Part shown: one piece after another, positions 54,186-62,439 of the stretch
How the letters are laid out: every line of letters starts with the position of its first letter
How positions within the stretch are numbered: the first letter of the stretch is position 1
Assembly: GCF_900167065.1 (NCBI RefSeq)
Contig: NZ_FUYA01000008.1
Coordinates: forward strand, 19,818 to 83,817
Source: Desulfobaculum bizertense DSM 18034
GTDB lineage: Bacteria > Desulfobacterota > Desulfovibrionia > Desulfovibrionales > Desulfovibrionaceae
Direction of reading: 5' to 3'
DNA: 64,000 bases
Program-made: the position numbers and the translations under genes
The notes under the pieces: model-generated
Database searches by the model: none
Told to the model about the DNA's origin: nothing
Seen by the model: only the letters and a program-made list of their open reading frames with translations

Positions 54186-56786
54186 ATGCAAAAAAACAGA
54201 CATGGTGGGAACATTTGGGATTTGGCACGGGGCGCGGAGTGTGCTCCGGAAGAGATTGTCGACTTTTCGGCAAACATCAATCCTCTTGGACCGCCTGCGT
54301 GGTTCCGGGCAGAGATGAGTGCCCGGATTTCTGCACAGGTGCATTATCCTGAGCCGTATTGTGACACGCTGTGTGCGCGTGCCGCTGAGAAATGGGACAT
54401 TGCTTCGGAAGAAGTTCTGGCAGGCAATGGCTCAACAGAAATTTTGCACGCAGCACTGGCCTTTTGGAAGCCAGAAAAAGCACTGATTCCGGTGCCGTCC
54501 TATGCGGACTACCGTCATGCCTGCGCTATGGCTCAGATTCCCGTTGAGAATTTTGCCCTCAGGGAAGACGCTGGGTTCAGGCTTGATTTTCCTGCGCTGT
54601 CTGCCGCACTCGACGCCTGTGCTAACTCGCGCACCGTGGTGTTTTTGGGACAGCCCAACAATCCTACGGGATTAAGCAATGCGCCAGACTCTGTGCGGGA
54701 CATGGCGCTGCGGCATGCCGATACGCTGTTCATCGTCGATGAAGCATTTGCAGACTTTCTTCCAGAGCAGGATCGCCTTGCTGCTGCCCGTCCGCAGAAT
54801 GTTCTTGTTTTGCATTCCCTGACGAAATTTTATGCCATTCCGGGCCTGCGTCTTGGTCTTGGCTATGCCTGCGAAGAGCTGGCTCGCGGCATTCGCGGCC
54901 GCATGCCCATGTGGTCGGTGAATGGGCTGTCTCAGGCTTTTGGCATTCGTGCTCTTTCTGACACTGAATATGCCGAGCGCACTGTTGCAGAAGTTAAAGA
55001 GCTTCGGGCGCAGCTTCTGGAAGGCCTTTCCCGTTTTGACGAGCTGACGGTTTTCCCCGGTGAAGTAAATTTTGTGCTGTGTCGCATTGATCGCGAAGGT
55101 GTGGACGCCTCCCGTCTTGCAGAGCTGCTTCTCAGGGAGCGCATCGCCATTCGCGTGTGCTACAACTTTGAGGGGCTTGGCGAGCAGTGGTTCCGGCTTG
55201 CTGTTCGTACCCGCAAGCAGAACGCACAGCTTCTTGAGGCCTTGGCCAAGGTTTTGGGCTATCCCGTGTCGTCCAGCATCCTTTTGCCCCGAAAGAGGCC
55301 TGCGCTCATGTTACAGGGCACCAGCTCCAACGCAGGCAAGAGCATGCTTGCTGCTGCGTTATGTCGCATGTTTTTGCAGGACGGCTATGACGTTGCGCCG
55401 TTTAAGTCGCAGAACATGTCGCTCAATTCTTACGTAACTCGCGACGGTGGCGAGATGGGACGCGCTCAGGTGACACAGGCACAGGCATGCCGTCTTGACC
55501 CTGATGTGAGAATGAATCCCGTTCTTTTAAAACCGTCCTCTGATACAGGTTCACAGGTTGTTGTTTTAGGGAAAGCTGTATCCAATATGGACATTGGGCA
55601 ATATATCAAGTATAAGCCCCAAGCCTTTGACGCGGCAAAAGACGCGTATGACTCCCTTGCCTCTGAGCATCAGGTAATGATTCTTGAGGGTGCAGGCAGT
55701 CCCGCTGAGATAAATCTCAAACGGCACGACATTGTAAATATGAACATGGCCCGTTATGCAGAGGCCAAAGTCTTGCTTGTTGGTGATATTGATCGCGGTG
55801 GTATATTTGCTTCTTTTGTTGGCACAATGGAACTGCTTGAAGAGTGGGAACGCGAGCTTGTTGCTGGCTATGTTGTCAATATGTTCCGAGGGGATGCGTC
55901 CCTTTTGAACGACGCTCTGGATTACGTTACCGGACGGACTGGGAAGCCTTTTATGGGCGTTGTTCCGTACATGAGCCGTCACGGTATTCCAGAAGAAGAC
56001 TCCGTATCCTTTAAGCGCGGAAGCCTGGATTCTGCCCGGACTGACGGGCAGCTTGTGGACATCGCCTGCATTGATGTCCCCCATATTTCCAATTTTACGG
56101 ACATTGAACCGTTCTTTAATGAGCCTGATGTTCATGTTCGCGTTGTGCGTTCCCCAGAAGAGTTGGGCGCTCCCGATGCCGTGATCCTTCCCGGAAGCAA
56201 GAATGTCGTTCACGACATGAACTGGCTTAGGGAACAGGGTTTTATTTCGGAACTGGATCGCCTGCTGCACAGTGAGCAGGCCGTTGTCGTGGGTATTTGT
56301 GGTGGCTTCCAGATGCTTGGACGCACCATTAGTGACGAGCATCAGGTTGAATCCGTTGCCGGTGGGATGAAAGGTCTCGACTTTTTGCCTCTCGCAACCA
56401 GCCTCGCACCACAAAAAACACTCACCGCAACTGGTGCGCGCTATTTGCCCTCGGATATGCAGATTCGCGGATATGAAATTCATCATGGCGTGACGAAAAC
56501 CGATGCCCCCGATGAAATATCGGTTTGCATGGAAAGAAGCGACGGGAAACCGATAGGCTATTCCAGAAAGGATGGAAAAGTCTGGGGAACATATCTCCAC
56601 GGTCTCTTTGATGACGATGTCTTTAGGCGCGATTTCATTGACTCTTTGCGGAAAAAGAAAGGCCTTGAGCCTGTCTCCCGTATACTGGCTCAATACGATA
56701 TAGAATCCGCGTTGGATCGACTTGCTGACGTTGTACGCGCAAGTATTAACGCAGAACCACTTTACAAAATGCTGGGGCTCAAGTAA
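54186..56786 (+). CDS. cobQ: Threonine-phosphate decarboxylase/cobyric acid synthase fusion
   Basis: An 866-residue fusion of two cobalamin enzymes. Residues 1-~365 are a PLP aminotransferase-fold CobC/CobD-type L-threonine-O-3-phosphate decarboxylase ([18 protein letters not shown], Lys214 in [14 protein letters not shown]), which makes aminopropanol phosphate. From about residue 372 a complete CobQ/CbiP cobyric acid synthase follows: GTSSNAGKS, a glutaminase nucleophile Cys705 ([10 protein letters not shown]) and His805 (LHGLFDD). One protein would thus make the linker and amidate the corrin side chains just before its attachment. The ATG has AGAGGG upstream. No other cob gene lies next to it. 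Confidence 0.95.
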   Translation: MQKNRHGGNIWDLARGAECAPEEIVDFSANINPLGPPAWFRAEMSARISAQVHYPEPYCDTLCARAAEKWDIASEEVLAGNGSTEILHAALAFWKPEKALIPVPSYADYRHACAMAQIPVENFALREDAGFRLDFPALSAALDACANSRTVVFLGQPNNPTGLSNAPDSVRDMALRHADTLFIVDEAFADFLPEQDRLAAARPQNVLVLHSLTKFYAIPGLRLGLGYACEELARGIRGRMPMWSVNGLSQAFGIRALSDTEYAERTVAEVKELRAQLLEGLSRFDELTVFPGEVNFVLCRIDREGVDASRLAELLLRERIAIRVCYNFEGLGEQWFRLAVRTRKQNAQLLEALAKVLGYPVSSSILLPRKRPALMLQGTSSNAGKSMLAAALCRMFLQDGYDVAPFKSQNMSLNSYVTRDGGEMGRAQVTQAQACRLDPDVRMNPVLLKPSSDTGSQVVVLGKAVSNMDIGQYIKYKPQAFDAAKDAYDSLASEHQVMILEGAGSPAEINLKRHDIVNMNMARYAEAKVLLVGDIDRGGIFASFVGTMELLEEWERELVAGYVVNMFRGDASLLNDALDYVTGRTGKPFMGVVPYMSRHGIPEEDSVSFKRGSLDSARTDGQLVDIACIDVPHISNFTDIEPFFNEPDVHVRVVRSPEELGAPDAVILPGSKNVVHDMNWLREQGFISELDRLLHSEQAVVVGICGGFQMLGRTISDEHQVESVAGGMKGLDFLPLATSLAPQKTLTATGARYLPSDMQIRGYEIHHGVTKTDAPDEISVCMERSDGKPIGYSRKDGKVWGTYLHGLFDDDVFRRDFIDSLRKKKGLEPVSRILAQYDIESALDRLADVVRASINAEPLYKMLGLK

Positions 56787-56871
56787 CGGGTTCTCCCTCA
56801 GCTGTTTCTCTAGCAAAATACGGGTGCGTTCCTGGAGAAAGCACCCTCTTGTGCAAAGAATATAAATATTA

Positions 56872-56924
56872 CGGCGGACTGATTGATATATGCGATCAGT
56901 CCGCCGCTCTCTGTTTTTATTTTT
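56872..56924 (+). terminator. Rho-independent terminator of the cob fusion gene
   Basis: A perfect 12-bp stem CGGCGGACTGAT/ATCAGTCCGCCG (56872-56883, 56895-56906), then CTCTCTGTTTTTATTTTT. A smaller GGGTGC/GCACCC hairpin precedes it at 56822-56845. Confidence 0.9.
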
Positions 56925-57015
56925 GGCGCAAATCATGGGCAAAAAAAGAAAGAAAGGCACAGCTCAGCCGTTCTTGTAGAGAGACTTTCTTTGCCCTACC
57001 ATGACTGCAAGACTT

Positions 57016-57086
57016 TTGACGGACCAAACTGGGGTATTTAGTTTGTAAGTTAAAAACTTGTTTCAAAAAAGTATTGCATTCATGAA
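57016..57086 (+). promoter_or_regulatory. Putative promoter and operator of the mucR-like gene
   Basis: TTGACG (57016-57021) has a weak -10, TAGTTT, after 17 bases (57039-57044). AAGTTAAAAACTT (an inverted repeat) and the perfect palindrome ATTCATGAAT (about 57077-57086) lie between it and the start. The AT-rich repeats would suit autoregulation, known for Ros/MucR proteins. Confidence 0.35.
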
Positions 57087-57133
57087 TCTGATGATATAGA
57101 GAGACGCCCAGCTTTCACTTTGGAGGAATAGAA

Positions 57134-57526
57134 ATGGACGATTATTTGAAAGAAGCACTTGAGATTGTAAAAGCACAGGCTAGCGTGCGAAATATGACCG
57201 AAGAGGACATCCTCTCCATGGTCGATAAACTCGCTCGCGGCATTGCTGATATCCACCACAGCGCTGAAGAAGGTGAAGTTGAACATCCTTCTATCGAGCC
57301 TAAAAAGGCTATCCGCGAAAAATCCATCATTTGCCTCGAGTGCGGCAAAAGCTTTAAGGTCCTGACCAAGCGTCACCTCGCTACCCATGACCTTACCCCC
57401 GCTGAGTACAAAGAAAAGTACGGCTACACCAAAAAGACCTCCCTGGTCTGCAAAAGCCTCGCTCGTGAACGCCGTAAGAAAATGGCCGACATGCGCCTTT
57501 GGGAACGCCGCGGTCAGAGCAAATAG
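57134..57526 (+). CDS. mucR: MucR/Ros-family zinc-finger transcription regulator
   Basis: A 130-residue regulator. The C2H2-type zinc site is Cys67-X2-Cys70-X10-His81-X3-His85 (CLECGKSFKVLTKRHLATH), followed by LTPAEYKEKYG and a basic tail, typical of MucR/Ros. The N-terminal half would oligomerise. These proteins bind AT-rich DNA and often silence transferred genes. The spacing between the second Cys and first His is one residue longer than the usual nine. GGAGG lies upstream of the ATG. Confidence 0.93.
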   Translation: MDDYLKEALEIVKAQASVRNMTEEDILSMVDKLARGIADIHHSAEEGEVEHPSIEPKKAIREKSIICLECGKSFKVLTKRHLATHDLTPAEYKEKYGYTKKTSLVCKSLARERRKKMADMRLWERRGQSK

Positions 57527-57553
57527 TTCACTACCCGCTGTTCCGATTTTTCC

Positions 57554-57582
57554 AAGCCCGATCCTCGATCGGGCTTTTTTTG
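57554..57582 (+). terminator. Rho-independent terminator of mucR
   Basis: AAGCCCGATC/GATCGGGCTT (57554-57563, 57567-57576) with a CTC loop and at least seven T. Confidence 0.92.
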
Positions 57583-57600
57583 TGCCTATTAGGCTGTGGA

Positions 57601-58052
57601 TGGGTGTGGGAGAAGGATGTTGGGGGCCAGCCCCAGCGCGCTAGCGCTGGATGGGTGGGAGGGAGAAGTTGGGGGCCAGCCCCCAAACCCCCGCGTAAGG
57701 GAATGATTCCCTTACGTATCCTCATCGAGTTTAAAAGCCGTTCAAGCTTCGCTTGGACGGCTTTTAAACTTGTTGGGGCTGCCTAAAGCGGCTTCTTTCT
57801 CTTTCCCGTGCGTTGCCACCATTTTCTTTCTGAACGCTTGCGTTCAAAAAGAAAATAAGTGCGGCAGAAAAGGCAGAAGAACACGCGTTCGGGAAATGCC
57901 CACTAGGCCAAAATTAAGGGCCGGATGTAAGGGAAAGCCAACGGCTTTCACACATCCGGCCCTTAATTTTGGGCGATAGCGGGATTCCCAAGGGCCTCGT
58001 CCTTGGGCGGGGCAAGGGGCAGCGCCCCTTGCAGGGTTTGGGGCAGCGCCCC
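57601..58052 (+). repeat. Mosaic hairpin element, copy F (subtype I, longest)
   Basis: The most complete copy. It starts with a duplicated opening (TTGGGGGCCAGCCCC, small hairpin AGCGCGCTAGCGCT, then TTGGGGGCCAGCCCCC). Next are GTAAGGGAAT/ATTCCCTTAC, the TTTAAAAGCCG stem with a U-G pair near its tip, the TTCTGAACGC hairpin, the linker AGAACACGCGTTCGGGAAA, the long CCGGATGT hairpin, and the CCAAGG, AAGGGGCAGCGCCCCTT and GGGGCAGCGCCCC hairpins. It follows the mucR terminator and precedes fetA. No coding capacity is credible. Confidence 0.9.
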
Positions 58053-58163
58053 AATACCCCCCCCGCCGACCCACGTGTTCCTTGCACCCACATGCAACAG
58101 CTTGCTCTTGAGGGGTGTGGCGAGTAATTTGTGGGCTTGAATTTATAGACGTGGGACGAAGGA

Positions 58164-58838
58164 ATGAAAGAGAACATACAGTTTCGATTTGAAGATGTGT
58201 CGTTTGCATTTCCAGAGAGCCACCCGACACTGCTTCACGCCTCTCTTGAGCTGGAGCGTGGGAGCTTTGTACTGATAGGTGGCCCGTCGGGTTCTGGCAA
58301 ATCAACAATGCTTCGGCTGTTCAACAGACTGCTGGAGCCGCAGTACGGTGCGATATACTACGAGGGCAAAGCGCTTGGCGAATATAGCCCGACGACACTC
58401 CGCCGGGAGGTTGTGACGGTTGGGCAAATACCGGCGCTGGTTCCTGGTACAGTGCGGGACAATTTGCTGTTGCCGTTTGCATTCCGGGCGAATTCCGGAT
58501 TGGCGAAACCTGATGATGCGAAGCTGCTGCACTGGATGGAGCGCTTGCTTCTCCGGGGTGTGAAGCTGACAGATAAGGCGTCGAGCCTGTCCGTGGGGCA
58601 GCGCCAGAGGCTGTGCCTGATTCGAACACTGCTGCTTGAGCCAAAGGTGATGCTGATGGACGAGCCGACGAGCGCGCTTGATCCAGAGAGCCGACAGATC
58701 GTGGAGAAGACAGCTGAGGGGCTGTGTAGAGAGCAGGGAACGACCGTTGTTATGGTGACGCATTTGCTGTTTGAACTGGAAAAAATCCGACCGATGCTGC
58801 TGCACCTTGAGGGCGGAAAACTGGAGTGCCGATCATGA
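58164..58838 (+). CDS. fetA: ABC transporter ATPase, FetA-like
   Basis: A 224-residue ABC ATPase. Walker A is GPSGSGKST (40-48) and Walker B is VMLMDEPTSALD. The signature reads LSVGQRQRL, Val replacing the usual second Gly. The gene overlaps a UPF0014/FetB permease gene, the pairing found in FetAB, an E. coli exporter linked to iron and oxidative-stress resistance. Substrate here is inferred. GAAGGA sits directly before the ATG, closer than usual. Confidence 0.85.
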   Translation: MKENIQFRFEDVSFAFPESHPTLLHASLELERGSFVLIGGPSGSGKSTMLRLFNRLLEPQYGAIYYEGKALGEYSPTTLRREVVTVGQIPALVPGTVRDNLLLPFAFRANSGLAKPDDAKLLHWMERLLLRGVKLTDKASSLSVGQRQRLCLIRTLLLEPKVMLMDEPTSALDPESRQIVEKTAEGLCREQGTTVVMVTHLLFELEKIRPMLLHLEGGKLECRS

Positions 58839-59638
58839 ATGAAGTGATAGCCGGACCTCATGTTATTGGGCCGATGCAGCTGGCGATATCTCTTGTTTTT
58901 GTGTGTATCGCAGGGGGAATTTCCATTGCATACCAGCTGGGGCTGTCCAAGACCCTGTTTGTAGGTACAGTGCGAACATTCGCCCAGCTTTTCCTGATGG
59001 GCTATGCCCTGAAATACATTTTTCAGCTTGATATGGGGCTGCCTGTTGTGGGTGTGCTGGCGCTGATGATCGCGGCAGCCGCACATATTGTCCACGGGCG
59101 AGTTCCGGAAAAAGATGTTGCTTATGGCCTGCCTGTCTTTGGGGCGATGCTGGGAAGCTACATCGTTGTGACCGTTGGAGTGACGAGCTTTGTGGTAGGG
59201 GCAAAACCGTGGTGGGAACCGCAATACTTCCTGACGCTGGGCGGCATGATTGCGGGGAACTCTATGAATGCTCTGGCAATTTCTCTGGAACGACTTTTTT
59301 CGAATTTGCGACAGCGAAGAGAAGAAGTCGAGATGAAGCTTACATTGGGGGCAGATTACCGCGAGGCGAGTAATGATATTGCCCGTGAGGCCATCCGGGC
59401 TGGCATGATCCCCTCAATCAACGCGATGATGGGCGTGGGGCTGGTGTCGATTCCAGGCATGATGACAGGCCAGATCATAGCGGGGGCGGACCCGGCAGAA
59501 GCGTGTAAATATCAGATTGTGGTGATGCTGATGCTGACGGCGTCAACAGCAATATCGTCAATTCTGGTGGTGTTTCTGGCGAGAAAGATGTGCTTTGGAA
59601 AAGCGCAGCAACTGGTGCTGAAACCAGAACATGACTAA
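58835..59638 (+). CDS. fetB: FetB-like membrane permease (UPF0014)
   Basis: A 267-residue membrane protein with about seven hydrophobic segments. Family blocks include VGTVRTFAQLFLMGYAL, LGGMIAGNSMNALAISLERL, EAIRAGMIPSINAMMGVGLVSIPGMMTGQI when split. The ATG overlaps the fetA stop (ATGA) with GGAG upstream, indicating coupled translation. A terminator follows. Confidence 0.9.
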   Translation: MNEVIAGPHVIGPMQLAISLVFVCIAGGISIAYQLGLSKTLFVGTVRTFAQLFLMGYALKYIFQLDMGLPVVGVLALMIAAAAHIVHGRVPEKDVAYGLPVFGAMLGSYIVVTVGVTSFVVGAKPWWEPQYFLTLGGMIAGNSMNALAISLERLFSNLRQRREEVEMKLTLGADYREASNDIAREAIRAGMIPSINAMMGVGLVSIPGMMTGQIIAGADPAEACKYQIVVMLMLTASTAISSILVVFLARKMCFGKAQQLVLKPEHD

Positions 59639-59654
59639 TTTTGTGGTTAAAAAT

Positions 59655-59690
59655 GGCCCGGGGCAGAGCGCTCCGGGCCTTTGTTTTTTT
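59655..59690. terminator. Bidirectional terminator between fetB and alkylsulfatase
   Basis: GGCCCGG (59655-59661) pairs with CCGGGCC (59673-59679). TTTGTTTTTTT follows on the plus strand and ATTTTTAACC on the minus strand. Confidence 0.88.
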
Positions 59691-61707
59691 AGGGAAGGAC
59701 AATCGGGAAGTCGGGGGTAAAGGTGGTCATGGTCTTTAAGAATTCGGCAAACTTCCCTTGCGCTCCTTCAACTGTGAGCGTGCCGTTCTTGATCTCTTCG
59801 GCAATCTTGCTTTCGCCAAGAACAAGCCTGTCGAGGGCTTCGCGATCAATGGCAATGCTGCTGTCAAATTCAGCGTCGGGCTTTTTGGCGACCTGAAGGT
59901 GATTCAGAACATTGTTCTTGGCGTCAAGAATGAAGTTTTCGTCTTTAAGTTCTGAGTTCTCCGGATGCCGAATCGTGACGTAGAAACTGTAGGCAGAGTC
60001 TCCGAATTTCTCGGGATTGATGCGAATGCTGGTGAAATCAAACAGCATGGACGGAGTCATGGCTCGAATGATGTCTGGGCTTGCTGTTTCCGGGGCTGCT
60101 TCCTGAATCTGCTTGTCACTGCGCAGGTCTTGCGCGCCAGAGAGATAGAAGTTGCGCCACGGGCCGGATTCGGCCTGATAGCCAAGCTGCTCAAGAGCGT
60201 CTGCGGCAAGGTTGCGGGCGTCCATGTTTTTAGGTTCGGCAAAAATGACGTGCTTGAGCACCTGCGCAACCCAGCGATAGTGCCCTGCGTCAAAGTCCTG
60301 CTTTGCCTGTTCAATGATCTTGGCTGCACCGCCCATGTACTTGACGTAAAGCGGGTCTGCGTCTTTTTGCTGCAAGATGTGCAGGGTGCATGGGTTGCCG
60401 TCAAACCAGCCGAGATGAAGGACGTAGGTCGCTTTGACGTTGTGATACAGCGTTCCATAATAGCCACGCATGGCCCAAAAATGCTCAAGCTCTTTGGGAA
60501 AATGCACCATTTCCGGAATTTCGTTGAGCGTGTAGCCCATGTTTGCAAAATGCAAGGTCTGGTCGTTGATAAAGCGGTAGCCATCACGGGTGAGACGCAG
60601 GGTGCGAAGAATGTCTTCCTTGCCCCAGTCCGGCCAGTGATGCATGCCATACAGCACGTCTGCCTTGTCGGCCCAAAGCTGAATGGTCTGGTTCATGTAC
60701 TTTGACCAGGCCAGAGGATCGCGAATCTTTGCGCCGCGCAGAGAGTAGGTGTTGTGCATGGTGTGCGAGCAGTTCTCGGCTGCGGTCAGGGCGCGAAGCT
60801 CGGAAATGTACCAGTGCATTTCTGCAGGGGCTTCGGTGTGCGGGGTGAGGAGAAATTCAAAATGCAGGCCGTCAATGACCTCTTTTTGAATGTCTTTGGT
60901 GATGACGTTGGTCGGAGCAATGAGTCCTACGTGCCCGGTGGATGTGGTCATGCCAAGGCCCGCACCAATCTGTCCCTTTGGTCCGGGAGGAAGCAGGTTG
61001 CCATACATGTAGCCTGCACGGCGGGACATGGCGTTGCCTGCGTAGACGTTTTCGGAAACTGCGGCTTCCATGAAGCCAGCCGGGGCGTAAATCTTAATTT
61101 TGCCGTCGATGACGTCTTTTTCGTCGATGATGCCGCGAACGCCACCAAAGTGGTCAACGTGGCTGTGCGAGTAGATGACGGCGACGATTTTCTTGGCCCC
61201 GTCCGGATTACGCTCGGAATTGTACAGGTCCATGGCGTAGCGGGCTGTTTCTTCGCAGATAAGCGGGTCTGCGACGATAAGCCCGGTGTCACCCTCGTAA
61301 ATAGTCATGTTCGACAGGTCAGCATTTCGTACCTGATAGAGACGGTCCGTAACCTTGAACAGGCCGCCAATCATCACGAGCTGAGACTGCCGCCACAGGG
61401 AGGGATTCACTGTGCGCGGAGGCGCCATTTTGTTGTTGATGAAGGCATATTTCTTCATGTCCCAGACAAGTCCGTGCTCTCCCTGAACCTGTCCGCCTTC
61501 GGGCAAGGCCCTGATGAATCCCTTTTGGGCGTTCTCAAAGTCCTTGGTGTCCCCAAAGTTGAGGAGCTGTTTTACTGCGTCGTTGGCTTTGACGGTGACT
61601 TCTGTTGCATCCTTTGCTCCGGGAGGGTCCTGTGCGGCCATGCCCGTGAGTGGGGCAAGAAACAGGCCGCAGCAGACGAGCCAAAGGGTGATGCGGCGAT
61701 AGAGCAT
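59689..61707 (-). CDS. Type III alkylsulfatase (metallo-beta-lactamase fold)
   Basis: A 672-residue secreted or periplasmic enzyme with a signal peptide (about 1-25, ending MAA). The zinc site HSHVDHFGG supplies His181, His183, Asp185 and His186, and TTSTGHVGLI and ENCSHTMHNTYSLRG follow as in SdsA1/YjcS enzymes. A dimerisation domain and an SCP2-like C-terminal domain complete the family layout. It should split primary alkyl sulfates such as dodecyl sulfate into alcohol and sulfate. The ATG at 61707 has GGAG upstream; 67 further open codons are unsupported. Confidence 0.92.
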   Translation of the reverse strand: MLYRRITLWLVCCGLFLAPLTGMAAQDPPGAKDATEVTVKANDAVKQLLNFGDTKDFENAQKGFIRALPEGGQVQGEHGLVWDMKKYAFINNKMAPPRTVNPSLWRQSQLVMIGGLFKVTDRLYQVRNADLSNMTIYEGDTGLIVADPLICEETARYAMDLYNSERNPDGAKKIVAVIYSHSHVDHFGGVRGIIDEKDVIDGKIKIYAPAGFMEAAVSENVYAGNAMSRRAGYMYGNLLPPGPKGQIGAGLGMTTSTGHVGLIAPTNVITKDIQKEVIDGLHFEFLLTPHTEAPAEMHWYISELRALTAAENCSHTMHNTYSLRGAKIRDPLAWSKYMNQTIQLWADKADVLYGMHHWPDWGKEDILRTLRLTRDGYRFINDQTLHFANMGYTLNEIPEMVHFPKELEHFWAMRGYYGTLYHNVKATYVLHLGWFDGNPCTLHILQQKDADPLYVKYMGGAAKIIEQAKQDFDAGHYRWVAQVLKHVIFAEPKNMDARNLAADALEQLGYQAESGPWRNFYLSGAQDLRSDKQIQEAAPETASPDIIRAMTPSMLFDFTSIRINPEKFGDSAYSFYVTIRHPENSELKDENFILDAKNNVLNHLQVAKKPDAEFDSSIAIDREALDRLVLGESKIAEEIKNGTLTVEGAQGKFAEFLKTMTTFTPDFPIVLP

Positions 61708-61834
61708 TCCTTTTCTCCTGCTACAAGGTTGTGGACGAAACGTGGTGCGCAAGATGACTTGGGGACGGGATGCGAAATGGCCGAAGGGCAGCAGAGCCAG
61801 TGGAGAAGAATGGGGCGAAAAAAGCGCACAGAGA

Positions 61835-61861
61835 ATTCTAGCACAGATATGTGGATTGCAA
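61835..61861 (-). promoter_or_regulatory. Extended -10 promoter for the alkylsulfatase gene
   Basis: On the minus strand TGCTAGAAT forms an extended -10 (box 61835-61840), with TTGCAA (61856-61861) 15 bases upstream as a suboptimal -35. The leader would be about 120 bases. Confidence 0.45.
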
Positions 61862-61889
61862 AATCGCGAGACGTGGTGCTGTTGGCCAT

Positions 61890-61925
61890 AAAAAAGCCCC
61901 CGCCTCAAAGTGAGACAGGGGCTGT
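61890..61925 (-). terminator. Rho-independent terminator of purD-purE
   Basis: Read on the minus strand, AGCCCC and TCTCA pair with TGAG and GGGGCT across small bulges, followed by TTTTTTA. It lies about 25 bases past the purE stop. Confidence 0.82.
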
Positions 61926-61944
61926 ATATGCTTGGGGGCAGGCG

Positions 61945-62439
61945 TTAGCCGTGGCGCTGTAGTTCTTTTGCAGCAAGCTCGACGCCTTCTTTAAAGTCTT
62001 CGCGGACTTCACGGAGCTTTTGCGCAAGCTCGGTGTCGTGCAGGGCGAGAATCTGGGCCGCCATCCATGCGGCGTTACGTGCGCCTGCGCGGTCCAGTGC
62101 AACGGTACCGACTGGGAATCCCGGAGGCATCTGCACGGTTGCGAGCAGGGCGTCCATGCCGCCAAGGGCGGATGCAGTCACCGGAATGCCGATGACGGGG
62201 CGAATGGTTTTTGCGGCAACAGCACCAGCAAGGTGTGCGGCCATGCCAGCAGCGCAGATAAAAACCTGGCAGCCGCTGTCTTCCATTTCCTGAATCAGAC
62301 GGGCTGTGCGCTCTGGTGTACGGTGTGCACTGGTCACCGTAAAGGTGTAGTCAATGCCAAGGTCATCAAGCACATCCGCGCATGGGCGGACGGTTTCTTC
62401 ATCGGACAGGCTGCCCATGAAAATTGCAACGGTACTCAT
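61945..62439 (-). CDS. purE: N5-carboxyaminoimidazole ribonucleotide mutase
   Basis: A 164-residue class I PurE. The nucleotide-binding start is [11 protein letters not shown], then SAHRTPER with the catalytic His, AGMAAHLAG and [22 protein letters not shown] when split. It converts N5-CAIR to CAIR in purine synthesis. The ATG directly follows the purD stop (TAGATG), with GGAGG inside the purD end, so translation is coupled. No purK is visible here. Confidence 0.96.
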   Translation of the reverse strand: MSTVAIFMGSLSDEETVRPCADVLDDLGIDYTFTVTSAHRTPERTARLIQEMEDSGCQVFICAAGMAAHLAGAVAAKTIRPVIGIPVTASALGGMDALLATVQMPPGFPVGTVALDRAGARNAAWMAAQILALHDTELAQKLREVREDFKEGVELAAKELQRHG

